6,694 nucleotides of DNA from DASTGO01 sp035719045 (GTDB taxonomy: Bacteria; Actinomycetota; Actinomycetes; Actinomycetales; Kineosporiaceae). Where the stretch lies: assembly GCA_035719045.1 (NCBI GenBank), contig DASTGO010000507.1, forward strand, positions 1 to 6,694. Direction: 5' to 3'. Under the pieces are notes generated by a model. The model was given only the letters and a program-made list of their open reading frames with translations. It was not told where the DNA came from and ran no database searches. Shown piece by piece: positions 1 through 6,239 of the stretch (position 1 is the stretch's first letter; every line of letters starts with the position of its first letter). The translations under genes were made by a program, and so were the position numbers.

Positions 1-1
1 G

Positions 2-3000
2 ACGGCCCCCGAGGTGGAACGGCCGGCACCGCTGCCGTCCAGGCCGGTCGGCCGCTCGCTGGCTCCCGAGCTGCGCGGCGGACCGCCCGCCGGTTGGGGC
101 CACCCCCTTCCGGCGGAAGCTCCCGCCTTCGGCACGGGACAGCTGCCGCCCAGGACGCCACTGCGGCCCGAACCCCGGCCGGAACCTTCTCCGGCACCGG
201 CCTACGCCGAGCCCACCGCCGAGGTCGTACCCGGGCAGCTGCCGCGGGTCGGGTACGACACCCGGCCCGCCGGGTACGACGCCAGGCCCGCCGACCCCCA
301 GACGACCGGGTACGACGCCCGGCAGTTCGGCTCCCCGGTCCCGGACGACCAGGGAGCCGACGACTGGGCCGAGCCGCCGATCGAGCGCCCGGGCTGGGTG
401 CAGCCGAGCTGGGCGCAGCCACCGGTCGGCCCACGCGCCTTCGGTGGCCCGCAGCCGGACCCCGGCTTCGGTGACCCCGCGAACGGCGCCCACGGCCGCC
501 CCGGCCCGGAACAGGACGCCGCCCCGGCCCCCCTGTGGCAGGCCGCGGACCCGTTCGCCTCCCCGCTGCAGACCCCACCCGCAGGGGAGGCGACGGGTGA
601 GCAGGGCGAGGTGCCCGTGGTCGCCTCCGTCCTGCTCCCGCTGCACGCGGATCCGGGTGAGCGACTGCCGGACGACCCGGGCGCCCCCACGATCGACGAC
701 CTCTTCCCCTCCCCGCAGCATCCGTTCGCCGAGGCCTCGACCCCGTCAGGGTCCTGGCCCGCACCCGGTGGCCCGGACCTGCCGCCGCCCGCCCTGACCG
801 CCCTTCCTCTCCCGCAGCGCGGGGCCGCCGTCCCCGCGCCGTTCACGGCCGGCCCGGCGGAGGATGTCGGCCAGGGCACCCCGCCGGGAGCGGGCCCGGT
901 GCCGGGCACCCGGCTGCCCGGCACCGAGTTCCCCAGGCCTGCGCCCCCGAAGCGCTGGGCGACCCTCGGCGCCAACCTGCAGGACCGCATCGCCCCGCCC
1001 GCCGAACGGCCGGGCCCGGCTCCGGCTCCACCGCAGGACTTCATGCCGCCGCAGACCACGGTCGCTCCGCTGCCACCGGATCTGCCGGCCCATCCGCGAT
1101 GGCAGGCCCCTGCGGCCGGCGGGGAGCTGCCAGGACGCTGGCGCGGCGGCCCGTCGGCACAGCATCCGGGCCTGATGCCGGGCGGACCCGGATCCGAGCA
1201 GCCCGTCAGCGAGCACCCGGTCAGCGAGCACCCGGGCGCCGAGTCCCCCATCGGCGCGTCCCCCATCGGCGAGCAGCCGGGGGTCACGCCGTTCGGGACC
1301 GGCCTGCTGCGGGCCACCGAACCGCCGGCCGGGGGGTTCGGCCAGCCGCCCGCACCGGGTTTCCCCGAACCGCCCGCACCCGGTTTCCCCGGGATCGGCC
1401 CGGCCGGAGCCGGCGCTCCCGATTCCCCCGAGATCTGGCCCGGCACCCGGCCCGGCGGTCCGTCCGCGCCCCCGTCCGCCCCCGCGGCCGAGGGATGGCA
1501 GGAACCCGCGCCGGGGGGTACCGCCCCCTGGGCCGCCCCGGTGCAGCCGGCGGACCCGGCCCACACCGCGCCCGGGAATGACACCGACCCGCCCTGGGGC
1601 ACGCCCCCGGACCTGTCGCAGCCCTCCGGCACCTCCACCGCCTGGGACTTCCCGGCAGCGCAGGCGCCGGCCGACGAATCCGCCTCGTACCCGTCGAGCG
1701 CACGACCCTACGAGGAGCGGGCGGCGACGCCACCCGCCCCGGTGGGCTGGCCGCTGGCCGGCTCGGAACCGGCCCCCTGGTCGCAGGCGCAGCAGCCGTG
1801 GCCCACCCCGCAGCCCTGGGACCAGCCGGCCGCACCGCTGCCGACCGGCTCCGCGGACGTACCCGCCGCCCAGGACCAGGCCGTTCCTCCGGGCTATCCG
1901 TTCGACCAGCAGGACCCCCCGGCGAACCCCGGTGAGTCGATCGCCCGGCGCCGGGCCCTGCTCGGCCGCGGCTCCGGACATGGCGGTGGCTCGGCCCTGC
2001 TGCGCCGGCTCGGCGGCCGCAAGTCCACCAGCCTCGGACCCGGCGGCACGTCTGCGGAGCTGATCTCCCTGGGCAGCGGCCACCCGGTGTCGGATCCGCG
2101 TGGCGCGGGCTCCGGCGAGCTGTCACCGCCCCCGGACGTGGCGTCGCAGATCTTCGGGACGGCTCCGCAGGCGCCGCAGCCGTACCCCGGGGACCCGGCG
2201 GCGGCCTGGGGCCAGACCCAGGCGTACCCCCCCGGCCAGGCCCCGGCCGAGCAGTACGCCCCGTACCCGCCCGGCCAGGCGTACCCCGACCCCTACCGGG
2301 AGGCCATGGCGCCCACCGGGCATGTCCGGGACGAGGCGGCCGAGGAGTTCGCCGCGACGGCCGACGCCTTCGGGGTGGCGGTCCCGGCCACCCCCGAACC
2401 CGACCCGTTCCGGCGCCCGCCGACTGCGCCGTTCCCACCGGCCCCGGGCGCGGGCCAGGCTGCCCAGGCCCCGGCCGGACCGTTGCCGGCGCCCGCGCCG
2501 TACTCCGGGCCGCAGACCTACCCGCCGCTGCCGGCCCCGCTGCTGGGAGCCCCGGAACCGGACGAACCGGCGTCGTACCAGGTCGCGCCCCCCTTCCCGG
2601 CACCGGACCACCCGGCCGCCGAGTTCCCGGCACCCGAGTACGCCCCACCCTTCCCGGCACCGGAGTTCCCGGCGTCGGGCGGGTCCGAACTGCCCGGCGG
2701 GCAACTGCGCCCGGCAGCCGCCCTGGTCGGTGAACAGACCGGGCCGGCGGGCGGCGGCGAGCTGACCGGACTGCTGGCCGGCCTCGCCCGCCGCAGCGGG
2801 GAGCTGTTCGGGGTCGTCGACACCGCCCAGGTGCTCGCCGAGGACCTGGTGGAGCGGGCCCAGGCCGACGCGGCCGCGGTGCTCGTCCCGGACGGCCCGG
2901 TCTGGCGGGTCAGCGGCGGTATCGGTCTGCTGCCCCAGGAGCAGCAGACCCTGCTGGACACCTCACACTGGCTGGTCTCGGAGATCGCTCTCGGCGGCCA

Positions 3001-3280
3001 GGTCCTCGTGCTGCAGGACACCGCGCTCGCCCGCCCGAAGCTGGCCGGTGCCCCGCTGGCCACCTGGAGACATCTGCTCGCGATTCCGGTGCCGCAGGTC
3101 CATGCCCTGGTCATGCTCGCCCGGGGACCGGCCGCCCGCCCGTTCGGGGAGGCCGATCTGGCCCGCGTGGTGGGTCCGGTGGCGGAGGCGGCCGGCCTGC
3201 TCTCGACGGCGATCCAGACCCGGCAGCTCGCCCGGATGCTCGCCCCGTTGCGGGAGGACGGTCGCGGACCGGCGCAGTGA
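2..3280 (+). CDS. Large Pro/Ala/Gly-rich disordered protein with C-terminal GAF-like domain (5' partial)
   Basis: The frame is open from the left window edge to the TGA at 3278-3280. A GTG at 14 could start it (1088 residues), but no stop lies upstream and the only purine-rich stretch (GAGG) touches that GTG, so the real start is probably outside the window; residue numbers here count from GTG 14. Residues 1 to about 910 are low complexity, dominated by Pro, Ala and Gly with scattered Trp, Tyr and Phe, and contain codon-phased short repeats. One Arg-rich patch lies at about 645-670. No signal peptide or membrane segment is visible. From about 916 the composition changes to a folded alpha/beta pattern: helix LVERAQADAAAVLVPDG, strands, then LLAIPV and a final helix around ARVVGPVAEAAGLL. 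This resembles a GAF domain (about 930-1075) that most likely senses a ligand or mediates binding; the ligand is unknown. The adjacent kinase carries a similarly laid-out GAF domain, which suggests a shared pathway. The GAF call is moderate; a degenerate GAF-like fold is the alternative. Confidence 0.8.
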   Translation, partial: TAPEVERPAPLPSRPVGRSLAPELRGGPPAGWGHPLPAEAPAFGTGQLPPRTPLRPEPRPEPSPAPAYAEPTAEVVPGQLPRVGYDTRPAGYDARPADPQTTGYDARQFGSPVPDDQGADDWAEPPIERPGWVQPSWAQPPVGPRAFGGPQPDPGFGDPANGAHGRPGPEQDAAPAPLWQAADPFASPLQTPPAGEATGEQGEVPVVASVLLPLHADPGERLPDDPGAPTIDDLFPSPQHPFAEASTPSGSWPAPGGPDLPPPALTALPLPQRGAAVPAPFTAGPAEDVGQGTPPGAGPVPGTRLPGTEFPRPAPPKRWATLGANLQDRIAPPAERPGPAPAPPQDFMPPQTTVAPLPPDLPAHPRWQAPAAGGELPGRWRGGPSAQHPGLMPGGPGSEQPVSEHPVSEHPGAESPIGASPIGEQPGVTPFGTGLLRATEPPAGGFGQPPAPGFPEPPAPGFPGIGPAGAGAPDSPEIWPGTRPGGPSAPPSAPAAEGWQEPAPGGTAPWAAPVQPADPAHTAPGNDTDPPWGTPPDLSQPSGTSTAWDFPAAQAPADESASYPSSARPYEERAATPPAPVGWPLAGSEPAPWSQAQQPWPTPQPWDQPAAPLPTGSADVPAAQDQAVPPGYPFDQQDPPANPGESIARRRALLGRGSGHGGGSALLRRLGGRKSTSLGPGGTSAELISLGSGHPVSDPRGAGSGELSPPPDVASQIFGTAPQAPQPYPGDPAAAWGQTQAYPPGQAPAEQYAPYPPGQAYPDPYREAMAPTGHVRDEAAEEFAATADAFGVAVPATPEPDPFRRPPTAPFPPAPGAGQAAQAPAGPLPAPAPYSGPQTYPPLPAPLLGAPEPDEPASYQVAPPFPAPDHPAAEFPAPEYAPPFPAPEFPASGGSELPGGQLRPAAALVGEQTGPAGGGELTGLLAGLARRSGELFGVVDTAQVLAEDLVERAQADAAAVLVPDGPVWRVSGGIGLLPQEQQTLLDTSHWLVSEIALGGQVLVLQDTALARPKLAGAPLATWRHLLAIPVPQVHALVMLARGPAARPFGEADLARVVGPVAEAAGLLSTAIQTRQLARMLAPLREDGRGPAQ
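251..316 (+). repeat. GYDxRxx codon-phased repeat in the disordered region
   Basis: The 9-mer GGGTACGAC occurs at 251-259, 272-280 and 308-316. The spacings are 21 and 36 bases, both multiples of three, and encode GYDTRPA, GYDARPA and GYDARQF. The copies look like in-frame duplications within the low-complexity part of the large protein, each carrying a Tyr-Asp/Arg cluster in an otherwise Pro-rich background. Confidence 0.75.
1205..1271 (+). repeat. Two adjacent 15-bp in-frame tandem duplications (VSEHP and SPIG)
   Basis: Bases 1205-1219 and 1220-1234 are perfect 15-bp tandem copies, encoding VSEHP twice. Shortly after, a 14-base unit (GTCCCCCATCGGCG) occurs at 1243-1256 and 1258-1271, again with period 15, encoding SPIGA then SPIGE. 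The near-identity at the DNA level points to recent slippage duplication inside the disordered region. Confidence 0.85.
1346..1390 (+). repeat. 24-bp period repeat encoding PPAPGFP
   Basis: Bases 1346-1366 and 1370-1390 match at 20 of 21 positions with a period of 24 (eight codons), giving PPAPGFPE followed by PPAPGFPG. It is a further in-frame expansion within the Pro-rich region of the large protein. Confidence 0.8.
2594..2674 (+). repeat. FPAP(D/E) repeat just before the GAF-like domain
   Basis: TTCCCGGCACC occurs at 2594, 2624 and 2651, with a degenerate fourth copy (TTCCCGGCG) at 2666. All are in frame and encode FPAPD, FPAPE, FPAPE and FPAS. This block closes the disordered region about 80 residues before the folded C-terminal domain. 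Confidence 0.75.
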
Positions 3281-3291
3281 CGCAGTGGGGG

Positions 3292-3313
3292 CCCGGCAGT
3301 GACGCGGGCCGGG
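3292..3313 (+). terminator. Weak GC-rich hairpin after the GAF-protein gene
   Basis: CCCGGC at 3292-3297 can pair with GCCGGG at 3308-3313 around a 10-base loop, starting 12 bases after the stop of the large protein. No T-tract follows, so it would be a U-less actinobacterial type terminator at best. The stem is only six base pairs and such matches arise often in GC-rich DNA. Confidence 0.25.
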
Positions 3314-3327
3314 TGACGGGCCGCGGG

Positions 3328-3345
3328 AAGGGATGCACGTCCCTT
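3328..3345. promoter_or_regulatory. Inverted repeat AAGGGA-N6-TCCCTT overlapping a TTGACG box
   Basis: AAGGGA (3328-3333) and TCCCTT (3340-3345) form a perfect six-base dyad around TGCACG. The right arm runs into TTGACG at 3344-3349, which resembles a -35 element. No good -10 lies 16-18 bases further on, so the site may instead be an operator or a second terminator stem. It sits midway between the large protein gene and the kinase gene. Confidence 0.35.
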
Positions 3346-3393
3346 GACGGGCGGGACACCGGGTCACGATCTGCCGATACGGTCGATCACCGA

Positions 3394-3418
3394 GGGCTTA
3401 CGCTGGGGTAACAAGCCC
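3394..3418 (+). promoter_or_regulatory. Candidate kinase promoter with embedded dyads
   Basis: TACGCT at 3399-3404 fits the actinobacterial -10 pattern TAnnnT and would place a transcript start near 3411, about 30 bases before the kinase GTG. It is embedded in a dyad, GGGCTT (3394-3399) and AAGCCC (3413-3418) with a 13-base loop, and in a nested TTAC-N6-GTAA (3398-3411). A perfect 10-bp palindrome AGCCCGGGCT follows at 3414-3423. No convincing -35 is seen at the right distance. The overlap suggests an operator at the promoter, but this is inference. Confidence 0.4.
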
Positions 3419-3440
3419 GGGCTGTGGCAGATTGTGCGCC

Positions 3441-5159
3441 GTGAGAGTCCCACGCCTGCGGACCGACCCCCAGTACCTCCCCCTGATCCTGCGTGCGGTC
3501 CTGCTGCTGCTCTGTGCGCTGGTGACCTCGCTGCTACCCAGCTTCGGGCCGGGGATGGCGGTCATGCCGGCCCTGCTCCTGCTGCTGGTGGCCGCACTGG
3601 CCTCGATCCCGGTGGGTCCCGGCCTGCCGAAGCAGCTGCAGGCCCTCGCGGAGACCCTCGGTGCGGCCCTCATCGTCGGCACGCTGCACGGCAGGGCCGA
3701 CCTGTTCATCGCCTACCTGTTCGTCCCCCTGATCATGGCCGGCCTCAACGGCGGTCTCCCGCTCGGGCTCACCGCGGCAGGTATGGCGTCCGCGGCCCTG
3801 CTGCTGTCGACCTCGCTGTCCACTTTCGACGTGCAGGCCGGCCGGACCAGCCAGCTGACCCCTGCGATGTGGGCGCCGATGCTGGTCGCCGTCACCCTGG
3901 TGGCGGCCTGGTCCCGGCGGGTGATCGGCAGCGTCTCGGTCTCCAGCGAACCGGCCTACGCCGACGCCCACCGGCTGCTGTCCGAACTCCACGTCGTGGC
4001 CCGCCAGCTGAGCCTGGGCCTGGATCCGCAGACCCTGGCCGCCGCGCTCGCCGAGGACGTCACGGGCGTGGTCACCGGGGTCCGGGCGACGGTGCTGGTG
4101 CGGTCGTCCGGCGGGCGCTTCGTTCCCCTGGTGGGGCAGAGCCCGACACCGTTCGCCGAGTCGGTCCTGATGGACGCCTGGCTGGCGGCCGATCTGGTCC
4201 GCCGGTCCCGCAACGGGGTCACGGTCGCGGCGATGCCGGTGCGGATGGGCGAGCGGGTGGTGGCGGTGGTCGTCCTCGCCGGGAACGGGCCCATCGAGGA
4301 CGACCAGATCGCGCGCTGCCGCAAGATCGTCGCCCAGGCGGGCACCCGGCTCGCGTCGGCCCTGCTGTTCGACGACGTCCGCCGACTGGCCACCGACGAC
4401 GAGCGGCTGCGGCTGGCCCGGGAGATCCACGACGGCATCGCCCAGGACCTCGCCTCGGTCGGCTACCTCGTCGACGACATCGCCAGCGAGGCGTCTCCCG
4501 AGGTGGCGGATCGGCTGGCCGCCCTGCGCGAACATGTCACGGGACTGGTCGGTGAGCTGCGGCTGAGCATCTTCGACCTGCGCACCGGCGTCGACGAGTC
4601 CGTCGGGCTGGCCCGCACCCTGGCCGAGTACGTGCAGCGGGTCGGCACGCAGTCCGGGCTCACCGTGCACGTGGCGACCGAGGGCCCCCAGCACCGGTTG
4701 CCGGTGGCCACCGAGGTGGAGATCCTGCGGATCGTGCAGGAGGCGGTCACCAATGTCCGCCGCCATGCGGAGGCGAAGAACCTGTCGCTGTCCGTGGTGG
4801 TGGCTCCCCCGCACGCCTGCGTGACGGTCACCGACGATGGCCGCGGCCTGGGCCGTGGGCGACCGGACAGCATGGGCATCACGGGCATGAAGGAACGGGC
4901 CCGCCGGATCGGTGCCCGACTTCGGGTGGAGTCGGTGCCGGACGGTCGGGGCACCCTGGTCGAGATCGTCTTGGACGGTGCAAACCACCGCTCCGCAAGC
5001 GATCAGATACCCACTGCTACCGGCCGTCATGCGAGCGTGGCAGACTCTACCTTCGGCGCCCCCGACACGGACCCCTCGAACCAGGAGGGCAGTCCCTCTT
5101 CGGGCAGCGCCCGGCCCCGAGACCGCCGTGGCCTCGGGCGTGCTGTCATCAGGAGGTGA
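3441..5159 (+). CDS. Membrane-bound GAF sensor histidine kinase, NarL/DegS class (HisKA_3)
   Basis: A sensor kinase that should autophosphorylate a His and pass the phosphate to the regulator encoded next door. Numbering is from GTG 3441; a TTG at 3432 would add three residues, and neither start has a clear Shine-Dalgarno. About six hydrophobic segments lie near 15-33, 39-58, 66-82, 86-104, 106-123 and 142-157. A GAF domain follows at about 182-302. The HisKA_3 box is REIHDGIAQDL with phosphoacceptor His330. The ATPase domain shows EAVTNVRRHA (Glu434, Asn438), a G1 box TDDGRGLG (Asp465-Gly469) and a G2 box MGITGMKERARRIG from about 478. All expected catalytic motifs are present. The fold ends near residue 512. 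The final 60 residues are hydrophilic, rich in Ser, Asp, Pro and Arg, and atypical for the family. The stop overlaps the next gene's ribosome-binding region, so the two are co-translated. The signal sensed is unknown. Confidence 0.95.
   Translation: MRVPRLRTDPQYLPLILRAVLLLLCALVTSLLPSFGPGMAVMPALLLLLVAALASIPVGPGLPKQLQALAETLGAALIVGTLHGRADLFIAYLFVPLIMAGLNGGLPLGLTAAGMASAALLLSTSLSTFDVQAGRTSQLTPAMWAPMLVAVTLVAAWSRRVIGSVSVSSEPAYADAHRLLSELHVVARQLSLGLDPQTLAAALAEDVTGVVTGVRATVLVRSSGGRFVPLVGQSPTPFAESVLMDAWLAADLVRRSRNGVTVAAMPVRMGERVVAVVVLAGNGPIEDDQIARCRKIVAQAGTRLASALLFDDVRRLATDDERLRLAREIHDGIAQDLASVGYLVDDIASEASPEVADRLAALREHVTGLVGELRLSIFDLRTGVDESVGLARTLAEYVQRVGTQSGLTVHVATEGPQHRLPVATEVEILRIVQEAVTNVRRHAEAKNLSLSVVVAPPHACVTVTDDGRGLGRGRPDSMGITGMKERARRIGARLRVESVPDGRGTLVEIVLDGANHRSASDQIPTATGRHASVADSTFGAPDTDPSNQEGSPSSGSARPRDRRGLGRAVIRR
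5151..5156 (+). promoter_or_regulatory. Strong Shine-Dalgarno AGGAGG that sets the regulator start at TTG 5165
   Basis: AGGAGG, followed by TGA, complements the 16S rRNA 3' end. It lies inside the last codons of the kinase gene. It touches the GTG at 5156, which is too close to start there, but stands eight bases before the TTG at 5165, the ideal distance. Confidence 0.8.
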
Positions 5160-5164
5160 CCGGC

Positions 5165-5824
5165 TTGACCGGGGACGGGACCCGCATCTCGGTGCTACTC
5201 GTCGACGACCACCAGCTCATCCGCGAAGGTCTGCGGCGCGCTTTCGACCGCGCAGGCGACCTCGAGGTGATCGGCGAGGCAGGGTCCGTGACAGAGGCGG
5301 TGAACGCCCTGGAAAACCTGTCCCCCGACGTGCTGGTGACCGACGTGAGCCTGCCTGACGGCGACGGGATCTCCCTGGCGCAACGGGCACGCAACTCTTC
5401 CCAGGAACTCGGCATCGTGGTCCTCACCATGCACGCCGGTGACGACCGGCTGTTCGCCGCGATGGACGCCGGGGCCTCCGCCTTCGTGGGCAAGGACGCT
5501 CCCGCCGAGGACGTGGTGGCCGCCGCCCGGCACGCCGCCGCCAACCCCCGGGCCTTCACCGCCCAGAACCTCAGCGAGGCCATCCAGCGGCGGATGCACG
5601 CCCCGGCCGGGCCGAAGCTGTCCCCCCGCGAACGCGAGGTGCTGGAACTGCTCGTCGACGGTCTGGCCATCTCCCAGATCGCCCGCCGGCTCTACATCAG
5701 CGAGTCGACGGCCAAGACCCACGTGGCGAACATCTACGAGAAGCTCGGCGCCGGCAACCGCGCCCAGGCCGTGATGGCCGCCGTCCGGCTCGGTCTCGTC
5801 GCCGACGCCGGACTCCAGCGCTGA
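5165..5824 (+). CDS. NarL/LuxR-family response regulator transcription factor
   Basis: The DNA-binding partner of the kinase just upstream, 219 residues, the usual size for the NarL/FixJ family. The receiver domain (about 8-125) shows the acidic pair Asp14-Asp15, phosphoacceptor Asp60 in VTDVSLPDGDG, Thr88 in VVLTMHAGD and Lys110 in FVGKDAP, so all conserved phosphorylation residues are present. The LuxR-type helix-turn-helix runs from LSPREREVLELL at 152 through ISQIARRLYISESTAKTHV to about 212. TTG 5165 is preferred over GTG 5156 because of the spacing to AGGAGG. The start lies five bases after the kinase stop, so translational coupling is expected. On phosphorylation it should dimerise and bind promoter DNA. 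Its targets are not shown by the sequence; the downstream flp promoter region and its own operon are the obvious candidates. Confidence 0.95.
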   Translation: MTGDGTRISVLLVDDHQLIREGLRRAFDRAGDLEVIGEAGSVTEAVNALENLSPDVLVTDVSLPDGDGISLAQRARNSSQELGIVVLTMHAGDDRLFAAMDAGASAFVGKDAPAEDVVAAARHAAANPRAFTAQNLSEAIQRRMHAPAGPKLSPREREVLELLVDGLAISQIARRLYISESTAKTHVANIYEKLGAGNRAQAVMAAVRLGLVADAGLQR

Positions 5825-5844
5825 CCGCCCGCCGCGGCCTCCCG

Positions 5845-5893
5845 GGCCCCTGAGGGCCACCCGACGCGGCACGTGGCGACGGCCCCTCGCCAC
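5845..5893 (+). terminator. Tandem GC-rich hairpins after the two-component operon
   Basis: Two perfect stems follow the regulator stop. GGCCC (5845-5849) pairs with GGGCC (5854-5858) around CTGA, and GTGGCGA (5873-5879) pairs with TCGCCAC (5887-5893) around a seven-base loop. The second is the stronger. Neither has a T-tract, as is common for actinobacterial terminators. The position 20-70 bases after the stop fits the end of the operon. Confidence 0.5.
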
Positions 5894-5929
5894 CCGGTCA
5901 CCCGTACCCGCGCAGGTCACCCCCCTGCC

Positions 5930-5969
5930 CCAGGACACCCCGCACCCGCACCACCCGCACCAGGACACC
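5930..5969. repeat. C-rich direct repeats (CCAGGACACC x2, CACCCGCAC x2)
   Basis: CCAGGACACC occurs at 5930-5939 and 5960-5969, 30 bases apart. Between them CACCCGCAC is repeated in tandem at 5943-5951 and 5952-5960. The surrounding stretch is strongly C-rich on the + strand. No function is evident; simple slippage-prone intergenic DNA is the plainest reading. Confidence 0.6.
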
Positions 5970-6120
5970 GCCCGTACCCACACCGGGACGGGGACCCGGC
6001 GTCCCGCCGACCCACGTCCGGACACGATCGTCGGCGCACGGTCTCCCGCCCGGCGATGCGGCCGGCCGACCACCGCAGCACCACCACGTCGCCACCGCCC
6101 CAGAGGCGAGGCACACACGG

Positions 6121-6177
6121 GCCGGCTCGACTCACGGTGGCCGGCTCAACTCACGGTGACAGGGGCAACTCACGGTG
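6121..6177. repeat. Three tandem 19-bp repeats with core ACTCACGGTG
   Basis: Copies lie at 6121-6139, 6140-6158 and 6159-6177 with no spacer. Copies 1 and 2 differ at one position; copies 2 and 3 share 15 of 19, with the last 12 bases identical. Every copy ends in CACGGTG, an odd dyad (CAC-G-GTG). The conserved core, direct tandem layout and noncoding setting resemble an iterated protein-binding site, placed about 380 bases before the flp start. The binding protein is unknown; the LuxR-type regulator just upstream is one candidate. Confidence 0.75.
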
Positions 6178-6239
6178 GCAGATGGTGGCCGACGGGGTTC
6201 CTGCGGTCCGCGACGACAGCGGAGCGCACACATCCCCGA

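Noticed and set aside
202..1638. Long open frame on the minus strand opposite the large protein
   Set aside because: Gly/Ser/Pro-rich with no domain; it is the antisense shadow of a GC-rich coding frame, as are other opposite-strand frames at 746-2083 and 1284-2660.
3344..4555. 403-codon + frame overlapping the kinase N-terminal half
   Set aside because: Arg/Gly/Pro/Ala-rich out-of-frame translation; the overlapping frame encodes clear membrane segments, GAF and kinase motifs.
3534..5030. 498-codon minus-strand frame opposite the kinase
   Set aside because: His/Gly/Arg/Asp-rich shadow with no recognisable fold; the kinase on the + strand has all its catalytic motifs.
5195..6118. 307-codon minus-strand frame opposite the regulator and beyond
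   Set aside because: Low-complexity Gly/Val/Arg translation over a confident response regulator gene; no ribosome-binding site or domain seen.
6121..6177. The tandem repeats as a CRISPR array
   Set aside because: The copies abut directly with no spacers, and no cas gene is present.
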